64,000 bases of DNA from Paracoccaceae bacterium (lineage in GTDB: Bacteria > Pseudomonadota > Alphaproteobacteria > Rhodobacterales > Rhodobacteraceae), in assembly GCA_902632125.1 (NCBI GenBank), contig CACPBQ010000002.1, forward strand, positions 1-64,000, read 5' to 3'. Shown here in pieces: positions 57,784 through 64,000 of this stretch. A program made the position numbers and the translations under genes. The notes under the pieces were generated by a model, which searched no databases, was not told the origin of the DNA, and saw only the letters and a program-made list of their open reading frames with translations. Positions within the stretch are counted from its first letter, which is position 1; each line of letters starts with the position of its first letter.

Positions 57784-58536
57784 ATGTCAAAAACTCTTAA
57801 TAAAGAAACTCATTTTGGCTTTGAAACGATAAATGAAAAAGAAAAAGCTGGTCGTGTCCAAAGAGTTTTTAATTCAGTATCATCAAAATATGATGTCATG
57901 AACGACGTAATGTCACTCGGGGTTCACCGTATTTGGAAAGATATGATGATGGATTGGCTTGCGCCTCGAGCTGATCAAAAACTCTTAGATGTAGCAGGCG
58001 GAACAGGTGATATAGCATTCAAATTTCTAGAACGTTCAGGTTCTGGCAGTGCGACAGTTTTAGATTTGACTTCATCGATGTTAGCTGAAGGCCGAAGTCG
58101 AGCAGAAGCACAACAGATGGCGCAGCAGATCAATTGGGTTGTTGGAGATGCTATGAAGTTGCCATTTGAAGACAATGTTTTTGATGTATACACGATAAGT
58201 TTTGGCATCCGAAATGTTACCAGACCGCAAGAAGCTTTAAAAGAAGCATATAGAGTATTAAGGCCCGGCGGACGTATTATGGTTTTAGAATTTTCACAAA
58301 TCCCAGTACCTTTAGGCCAATGGTTTTATGACCTATATTCGTTCAATTTGATACCAAAGATGGGCGAGATAATAGCCAATGATCGTCCAAGCTACCAATA
58401 TTTGGTTGAATCTATAAGAAAATTTCCCGACCAGGAGACCTTTCTAGGAATGATAGAGAGTGCTGGGTTTGGAAACACGAATTACCGGAACCTAACACTA
58501 GGGATAGCCTGCTTGCACTCAGGTTGGAAGATTTGA
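57784..58536 (+). CDS. ubiE: Ubiquinone/menaquinone methyltransferase UbiE
   Basis: UbiE carries out the C-methylation step of ubiquinone synthesis. I start at the ATG at 57784 ([16 protein letters not shown]); the longer frame lacks family similarity. [22 protein letters not shown] is split over the N-terminal signature, the SAM motif is [12 protein letters not shown], and ISFGIRNV and [13 protein letters not shown] follow. The 250 residues are normal. ubiB begins 3 bp later, so the two form an operon. Confidence 0.97.
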   Translation: MSKTLNKETHFGFETINEKEKAGRVQRVFNSVSSKYDVMNDVMSLGVHRIWKDMMMDWLAPRADQKLLDVAGGTGDIAFKFLERSGSGSATVLDLTSSMLAEGRSRAEAQQMAQQINWVVGDAMKLPFEDNVFDVYTISFGIRNVTRPQEALKEAYRVLRPGGRIMVLEFSQIPVPLGQWFYDLYSFNLIPKMGEIIANDRPSYQYLVESIRKFPDQETFLGMIESAGFGNTNYRNLTLGIACLHSGWKI

Positions 58537-58539
58537 AAC

Positions 58540-60072
58540 ATGCGCGGCCCACACAATATTTTTAGGTTGATTCGAACCGGGGCAACTTTAGAAAGAACCG
58601 GAGCTATGTCCATTGTTCTTCAAGCGCTGAATGCTCCTAGACCACTCCGGATATTAGCGCGCTTATTATGTTGGCCAATAAAATGGTTTGGCCTGCGAGG
58701 CAATGATACCATGCCTCCAGTTACCAGAGCCTTGTCTGCATTAGGACCAGCCTATATAAAATTTGGTCAGATATTATCGACCCGACCTGATTTAGTTGGA
58801 GAGGAGTTGGCCAATCAGTTGCGCGTTCTTCAAGATAGATTGCCTCCATTTTCAATACAAGAAGCAAAAGAAACGTTTTTAATTGAAACAGGTTTATCGG
58901 CTGATGAAACTTTTGATCAATTTAGTGAAGCTATCGCTGCAGCTTCTATAGCTCAAGTTCATAAGGTCCGCCTTCGTGAAACTAAGGAAGAGCTGGCTGT
59001 TAAGGTGCTAAGGCCGGGAATAGAAAAAGCATTTCGAAAAGATGTAGACGCTTTTTACTTGCTCGCAGGACTAGTAGATTTTTTTGCACCTTTCGCGAGA
59101 CGTTTGCGTCCAGTTGAGGTTATTGAGCATTTCGAGGGGATAGTTTTAAGCGAATTGGACCTACGGCTGGAAAGTTCTTATGCTTCAAAGTTTAAAGATA
59201 CTACAAAAGCTGACAATGGTTTCAATGTTCCGTCAGTAAATTGGAAATTGTCTGCTAAAAGGGTTATGACAATGTCTTGGGTTGAGGGCATTGCCCTTGG
59301 TGACATAAAGTCTCTTGAAAATTATGGGCATGACAAGCTTGCTCTAGGAGAACGTGTATTGCAGCTGTTTTTAAACCACGCTCTTCGAGATGGTTATTTC
59401 CACGCTGATATGCACCAAGGAAACTTAAAGGTGAGCCCAGAAGGAGAAATAATTGCCTATGATTTTGGTATAATGGGCTACATAGACGAATACACTAGGC
59501 GCGTTTATGCAGAAATTTTATATGGTTTCATTAAGAGGGATTACAAAAGGGTAGCAGAAGTGCATTTCGAAGCAGGTTACGTCCCTATGGATAGAAATGT
59601 TGACGATTTTTCTAATGCTTTGCGCGCGGTAGGTGAGCCAATTTTTGGAATGGATGCAGCTAATATTTCTATGGGCAAACTACTTGCTTACCTTTTTGAG
59701 GTGACTGAGAGATTTGGAATGGAAACGCGCACAGAATTAATTTTATTGCAACGTACAATGGTTGTAGTTGAAGGTGTTGCTCGCTCTTTAAATCCAACCA
59801 TAAATATTTGGAAAACAGCCCAACCGATTGTTGAAAATTATATAAGACAAAGTATTGGGCCAAAAGCAATTGTTAAAGATATAGCACATACTGTGAGCGT
59901 TGTGGCCCGCTTTGGGCCGAGGCTTCCAAAACTGGTTGAAGATATCTTACTTGACCATTCCAAAAAACAGGAAAAAAAGGCAAACAGGTTTTCTAAGTTT
60001 TCCTGTGCTTCTCTTTCAATAGTGTCGGCATTTTTAGGGGCTTTATTAGCAGGCTTAATATTTTATCTTTAA
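58540..60072 (+). CDS. ubiB: Ubiquinone biosynthesis ATPase/kinase-like protein UbiB
   Basis: UbiB is an atypical kinase-like membrane protein needed for ubiquinone synthesis. The family KxGQ motif is KFGQ at 74-77 with ILSTRPDLVG next, and the alanine-rich loop is AAASIAQVHKV. Further on are DGYFHADMHQGNLK and YDFGIMGYID. A hydrophobic segment at the C-terminus (about 488-509) anchors it to the inner membrane. The 510 residues are typical. It overlaps the convergent gshA by 4 bp (TTAA). Confidence 0.96.
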   Translation: MRGPHNIFRLIRTGATLERTGAMSIVLQALNAPRPLRILARLLCWPIKWFGLRGNDTMPPVTRALSALGPAYIKFGQILSTRPDLVGEELANQLRVLQDRLPPFSIQEAKETFLIETGLSADETFDQFSEAIAAASIAQVHKVRLRETKEELAVKVLRPGIEKAFRKDVDAFYLLAGLVDFFAPFARRLRPVEVIEHFEGIVLSELDLRLESSYASKFKDTTKADNGFNVPSVNWKLSAKRVMTMSWVEGIALGDIKSLENYGHDKLALGERVLQLFLNHALRDGYFHADMHQGNLKVSPEGEIIAYDFGIMGYIDEYTRRVYAEILYGFIKRDYKRVAEVHFEAGYVPMDRNVDDFSNALRAVGEPIFGMDAANISMGKLLAYLFEVTERFGMETRTELILLQRTMVVVEGVARSLNPTINIWKTAQPIVENYIRQSIGPKAIVKDIAHTVSVVARFGPRLPKLVEDILLDHSKKQEKKANRFSKFSCASLSIVSAFLGALLAGLIFYL

Positions 60073-61439
60073 TAGCTATATTCTTCAAATATTTTAGTTA
60101 AATCTCTGTTCCAAGAACCATAATATTTTTCGAGCAGCTCGTCCGCAGAGCTTTTTCTTTTTTCTATATTTTCTTTAAGGGAGTCTAAAAAAAGGGACTC
60201 GTTAGAATATAGCCCGTTTGAACTTGCTTGAGCTCTTTTTTTTAAACCGTTTTCTGAAATTTGAATTGTCTCTTTGGCTAGATCAATTAATCTGATGTTT
60301 CCCACAGATCCATTAAGTCCGTCTCTTGCAGCAGCGACTCTCAAATTTTCGCGTTCACTTTCGTCCCAACTTTTAACTATATCCCATGCTGCATCGAGGG
60401 AACCTTGATCATAGCATATACCAACCCATAAAGCTGGTAATGCACACAGGCGGTGCCACTGTCCTGCGTCTGCGCCCCTCATTTCTATAAATTTTTTAAG
60501 TCGAGCTTCAGGAAAAATTGTCGTCAAATGGTCTGCCCAATCACTAATTTTTGGTAATTCACCTGGCAAAGAAGGAAGCTGTCCTTTCAAAAAATCCCTA
60601 AATGATTGTCCAAGCGCATTAATATAATTTCCGTTTCGATAAACGAAGTACATTGGGACATCTAACGCATATTCTGTCCATTCTTCGAAGCCAAAGCCTT
60701 CATTAAAAACAAATGGCAGTAAGCCGGTCCTTTGTGGGTCTAAATTTCTCCAAATTCTACTTCGCCAGCTTTTATGCCCCGTTACTTTCCCATCAAAAAA
60801 GGGTGAATTCGAAAAAAGTGCTGTCACGATAGGCTGTAGTGCCAAAGCAACACGCATTTTCTGTACCATATCGGACTCAGAAGAATAGTCTAAATTTACT
60901 TGGACAGTGCACGTTCGAAACATCATGGACTTGCCCATAGTGCCAACTTTGTCCATGTATTCACTCATCAACTTGTATCGTCCTTTAGGCATCATTGGCA
61001 TTTCATCGTGCTTCCAATGTGGGGCAGCGCCTAGACCGATGAACCCAATATTAAGTTTATCAGCAATAGATTTTACTTCTAACAAATGTTCGTTAACTTC
61101 ATCGCATGTTTGAAATACTGTTTGGAGTTGAGCGCCCGAAAGTTCCAGTGCTCCTCCAGGTTCTAATGAAACATTTGCTCCATTTTTAGAAAGGCCTATG
61201 GTGTTATTTTTTTCTTTTACTGGTTTCCAACCATATTCGTTCTCTAATCCCTTTAGAATTGCCAGTATTGATCGTTTTCCACTATATGGAATAGGAAGAA
61301 GGGTCTCTTTACAGTAGCCAAATTTTTCATGCTCCGTTCCAATTCGCCAATCTGATTTTAGCTTACAGCCAGAAGCTAAGTACTCAGTAAGCTGATTTTG
61401 GTTTTCTACTCGACCGCCAACTGATTGTGGGATAGACAT
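60069..61439 (-). CDS. gshA: Glutamate-cysteine ligase, alphaproteobacterial/plant type
   Basis: GshA joins glutamate and cysteine in the first step of glutathione synthesis. The enzyme belongs to the GCS2-like group shared by alphaproteobacteria and plants, seen in WRIGTEHEKFGY, LEPGGALELSGAQL and MFRTCTVQVNLDY. I start at the ATG at 61439, six bases after GGAG; the TTG four codons earlier is unlikely. The protein is 456 residues. gshB is not in the window. It runs convergent to ubiB. Confidence 0.95.
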   Translation of the reverse strand: MSIPQSVGGRVENQNQLTEYLASGCKLKSDWRIGTEHEKFGYCKETLLPIPYSGKRSILAILKGLENEYGWKPVKEKNNTIGLSKNGANVSLEPGGALELSGAQLQTVFQTCDEVNEHLLEVKSIADKLNIGFIGLGAAPHWKHDEMPMMPKGRYKLMSEYMDKVGTMGKSMMFRTCTVQVNLDYSSESDMVQKMRVALALQPIVTALFSNSPFFDGKVTGHKSWRSRIWRNLDPQRTGLLPFVFNEGFGFEEWTEYALDVPMYFVYRNGNYINALGQSFRDFLKGQLPSLPGELPKISDWADHLTTIFPEARLKKFIEMRGADAGQWHRLCALPALWVGICYDQGSLDAAWDIVKSWDESERENLRVAAARDGLNGSVGNIRLIDLAKETIQISENGLKKRAQASSNGLYSNESLFLDSLKENIEKRKSSADELLEKYYGSWNRDLTKIFEEYSY

Positions 61440-61548
61440 CAAGATCTCCAAATTTCCACCTTAGAGAGCCTTGCTTTATTTTCTATTTAAGGTCAATCAA
61501 TCTATTTTTTCTATATGGAATATTTTTGATTTTAGCTCAAATGGCATT

Positions 61549-62271
61549 TTATGCCCAATCACCAAAATTTGATTGCCAAAGTGTTAAGGCTGAAATAGCG
61601 GCTGTATCGGCTCGCAAAATGCGTGGCCCTAGACTGATAGAGAAAGTCTTTGAATGCTGAGTAAATCGTTTTTTTTCTCCTTTCGAAAAACCACCTTCAG
61701 GGCCAATAAATATTGCCCAAGCCCCTTTTGGAAGCTCGGATAATTTGCATGCTGGTTTTAAATTATCTTCATTACAAAAAAAAATGTTTCGATCGTCTGG
61801 CCATTTTTCCAAGGTGTCACTTAGTTTACAAATTTTGTGTACTTTAGGAACATAGGTTCCCCCACACTGTTCTGCGGCTTCTATCGCGTGAGTTTGTAGA
61901 CGATCCTGATTGATTCTTGCAGAATTAGTGAATTCACTACGTGTTGGAAATATCTCTGCCACTCCAAGTTCGGTCGCTTTTTCGACAATGAAATCGGTGC
62001 GAGACTTTTTGATTGGTGAAAAAAATAACCAAACATTAGGTGGAACTATGGATGGTCTGACTTTATTTAAGCATTTCAATTCAACAATTCGTTTATTTAT
62101 ATTGATAATTTCTGCAAGCCATTCACCATCAAAGTTATTAAAAATATGAATTTGATCACTAACAGTTTGTCGCATAACAGAAAATAAGTAATTTGCTTGA
62201 TCACGCCCCAAAGAAATGATTTGACCTGAGCAAATTTGATTTTTCACATATAGTCTTATTTTCACATTCAT
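61549..62271 (-). CDS. rsmE: 16S rRNA (uracil(1498)-N(3))-methyltransferase RsmE
   Basis: RsmE methylates U1498 in 16S rRNA. The SPOUT-fold knot is seen as FIGPEGGFSKGEKKRF and LGPRILRADTAAISAL, and VEKATELGVAEIFP is typical. I place the start at the ATG at 62271 (MNVKIRLYV), because the longer frame reaches across the divergent ubiA start. This gives 240 residues. It is separated from gshA by about 100 bp and from ubiA by 11 bp. Confidence 0.94.
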   Translation of the reverse strand: MNVKIRLYVKNQICSGQIISLGRDQANYLFSVMRQTVSDQIHIFNNFDGEWLAEIININKRIVELKCLNKVRPSIVPPNVWLFFSPIKKSRTDFIVEKATELGVAEIFPTRSEFTNSARINQDRLQTHAIEAAEQCGGTYVPKVHKICKLSDTLEKWPDDRNIFFCNEDNLKPACKLSELPKGAWAIFIGPEGGFSKGEKKRFTQHSKTFSISLGPRILRADTAAISALTLWQSNFGDWA

Positions 62272-62282
62272 AGAGGCACCAT

Positions 62283-63248
62283 ATGTCGCAAAATTCAACA
62301 AAGCTAGATAAACCAGGTCAAGTTGCTGACGCTATAACGGGTAACTGGGTGGATAATTTAGCTCCAATTAAACTCAGACCATACTTAAGACTGTCTCGGG
62401 CAGATCGTCCAATTGGAACTTGGTTATTATTAATACCTTGTTGGTGGGGGTTATTGATTGGAATTTTGGAGGATGAAAAAGCTTCTGCAAGTGATTTTTG
62501 GCTTTTTATTTCGTGCTCTATAGGTGCCTTTTTAATGCGTGGTGCTGGATGTACATGGAACGATATTTTGGACAGAAAAATTGATGGTGCAGTTGAAAGA
62601 ACAAGATCAAGGCCACTTCCTTCTGGGCAAGTCACCTTAATTCAAGCAATTATTTGGATGATCGTTCAAGTTGGTTTAGCAAGCATTATTTTACTAAGCT
62701 ATAATCTTAATGCAATAATATTGGGCTTGAGTTCACTGTTTTTGGTTGCGATTTATCCATTGGCAAAAAGGTTCACTTGGTGGCCACAGATATTTTTAGG
62801 TCTTGCATTCAATTGGGGAATACTTTTGTTATTTGTGGCTCATATTGGAAGCTTAAACTGGCCAATACTCGCTCTGTACGCTTCTGGAATTTTTTGGACC
62901 CTTTTTTATGATACAATTTACGCTTATCAAGACAGACAAGATGACTTGCTTGTAGGTGTAAAATCAACAGCTATTTTATTTGGAGAGAATGCAAAAAAAT
63001 GGTTAGTTATTTTTGTATTATTTTGCGTTTTTTTTATGGCGGTTTCTATATTTGTTATTACTCAAGAAAGAACACCTCTTTCGAAATTTGTATCCTCTTT
63101 TGGAGTGTTGGGTTTCTCAACTCATTTGTTTTTTCAATTGAAAAGGTTTGATGCAAAAAACTCTCACGTTCTGTTAATTCTATTTCGCTCCAACCGAAAT
63201 GCAGGCTTGGTTTTTGCGATCTTTCTTTTTTTGGCCATTTGGGTTTGA
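62283..63248 (+). CDS. ubiA: 4-hydroxybenzoate octaprenyltransferase UbiA
   Basis: UbiA attaches the polyprenyl tail to 4-hydroxybenzoate in ubiquinone synthesis. The first aspartate motif is NDILDRKID (93-101) followed by RPLPSGQV, and the second is YAYQDRQDDLLVGVKS near 217-232. About eight hydrophobic segments span the protein. The 321 residues are normal. It is the third ubiquinone gene in this 6-kb part, with ubiE and ubiB, but is not in the same operon. Confidence 0.96.
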   Translation: MSQNSTKLDKPGQVADAITGNWVDNLAPIKLRPYLRLSRADRPIGTWLLLIPCWWGLLIGILEDEKASASDFWLFISCSIGAFLMRGAGCTWNDILDRKIDGAVERTRSRPLPSGQVTLIQAIIWMIVQVGLASIILLSYNLNAIILGLSSLFLVAIYPLAKRFTWWPQIFLGLAFNWGILLLFVAHIGSLNWPILALYASGIFWTLFYDTIYAYQDRQDDLLVGVKSTAILFGENAKKWLVIFVLFCVFFMAVSIFVITQERTPLSKFVSSFGVLGFSTHLFFQLKRFDAKNSHVLLILFRSNRNAGLVFAIFLFLAIWV

Positions 63249-63308
63249 TTGCACAAATCATCACTTCGGCGTATTAAATTAGCGGACTTAATTATTTCGT
63301 GAGATACA

Positions 63309-64000
63309 ATGCGCTTACCAAGGATATTTTGGAATTATTTTTCCTTTTTCTTTGCGGCTGTAATATCAGTACTTGTCGCGACTTCGGCTATAAACTTCAT
63401 TGAAAAAAGCTCGCGTGATGAAATAAAAAAAGAACTGCTTTCTTCTGGAGTTGACTGGGCAAGAGTGGAAACAATGGGTTTGCAAGTTTTTCTAATAGGC
63501 AACGCTCCTGACGAAGCCGACAGATTTAGAGCTTTGAGTATTGCAGGTAATGTGGTCGATGCAGAGCGTTTGATCGATCAAATGAACATTATTGATAATT
63601 CAAGCATAGAACCTCCAAAACTGAAATTAGAAATTATAAAAAATGGAAACGATGTTTTTGTATTTGGAATTGTACCAGAGAATTTTAACAAATTGGCTCT
63701 GATAGGCTCGTTGCAAAGGCAAAATGGATCGTCTGGGAAGCTTAAAGATTTTATAGAGTATTCGAGTAATAAAGAAGATCAAAATTGGTCAAAAGCTGTT
63801 CGTTTTGGCTTATCTATTTTAGAGACAGTCGACCTAGCTAGGCTGGAAATAAAACCCAGTGTCATTCAGGGAGAAGTCATCGTTAAAAATTTACAGCAGA
63901 AAGATTTTTTAATAAAACAGTGGAGGAAAGATATTCCCAAAGGACTTAGGCAGAAAATAAATATAAAATCTCCCCGTCCGTTAATCATACCATTTTCTTT
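63309..64000 (+). CDS. OmpA-family protein (partial, cut by window end)
   Basis: The open frame starts at ATG 63309 and runs past the window end without a stop for 230 codons. An N-terminal membrane segment (about residues 5-27) is followed by a region with GLQVFLIGNAPDEADRFRAL and NVVDAERLID, typical of the large OmpA-family proteins found after ubiA in Rhodobacterales. The C-terminal OmpA peptidoglycan-binding domain would lie beyond the window. The family name therefore rests on the N-terminus and position only. Confidence 0.75.
   Translation, partial: MRLPRIFWNYFSFFFAAVISVLVATSAINFIEKSSRDEIKKELLSSGVDWARVETMGLQVFLIGNAPDEADRFRALSIAGNVVDAERLIDQMNIIDNSSIEPPKLKLEIIKNGNDVFVFGIVPENFNKLALIGSLQRQNGSSGKLKDFIEYSSNKEDQNWSKAVRFGLSILETVDLARLEIKPSVIQGEVIVKNLQQKDFLIKQWRKDIPKGLRQKINIKSPRPLIIPFS

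Overview
The window is a gene-dense, A+T-rich stretch of chromosomal backbone from an alphaproteobacterium, most likely a low-GC marine member of the Rhodobacterales. That placement is inference. It rests on the block rho-mnmE-mnmG-rsmG-parA-parB followed by hemW, rdgB, rph, hrcA and grpE, the RegB/SenC/RegA redox trio next to ahcY, a HemD / Mic60-like / HemY-like block, AddAB in place of RecBCD, an alphaproteobacterial (plant-type) GshA, and rpsT-dnaA-dnaN-recF-gyrB. I see no tRNA, rRNA, CRISPR array, insertion sequence, prophage or pseudogene.

Layout. 1-11 kb: transcription termination (rho), tRNA modification (mnmE, mnmG), 16S rRNA methylation (rsmG) and chromosome partitioning (parA, parB), with two perfect 16-bp parS palindromes inside the starts of mnmG and rsmG. 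Then hemW, rdgB and rph on the minus strand and the heat-shock pair hrcA-grpE. 11-19 kb: mutS, an exported MsrA, and a small metabolic group (class IV aminotransferase with a sulfotransferase-like partner, a fumarylacetoacetase-fold hydrolase, a BKACE/DUF849 enzyme, an EamA exporter), then aroC. 20-23 kb: a TPP riboswitch controlling the thiamine ABC importer thiBPQ. 23-34 kb: a minus-strand run read regB, tsaE, addB, addA, trxA, hslV, hslU. 34-43 kb: senC, regA, an HD-domain hydrolase, ahcY, gpsA, tsaD, hemD, the Mic60-like and HemY-like membrane proteins, and a YggT protein. 43-49 kb: yaaA, a family II pyrophosphatase, a HAD-family protein, a MaoC hydratase, and ribF with a cysteine-cluster protein and threonine aldolase. 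49-56 kb: gyrB, recF, dnaN, dnaA and rpsT, all read on the minus strand. 56-64 kb: an enoyl-CoA hydratase, mutM, the ubiquinone genes ubiE, ubiB and ubiA, gshA, rsmE, and the start of an OmpA-family gene cut by the window end.

How it works together. Chromosome replication and segregation functions sit at both ends (parABS left; dnaA, dnaN, recF, gyrB right), so the window probably lies near the replication origin. The middle carries redox and energy functions: RegBA signalling, the copper protein SenC, heme and ubiquinone synthesis, thioredoxin, glutathione synthesis and methionine sulfoxide repair. Genes are packed tightly. Eight of nine convergent gene pairs end within 9 bp of each other or overlap, and only one clear intrinsic terminator is visible (after rpsT).

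I found no convincing wholly new system. The best leads are the aminotransferase/sulfotransferase-like pair and its enzyme neighbours, the Mic60-like/HemY-like pair with a C-terminal zinc ribbon, the almost terminator-free convergent junctions, and a short hairpin that could hide the thiB ribosome-binding site.
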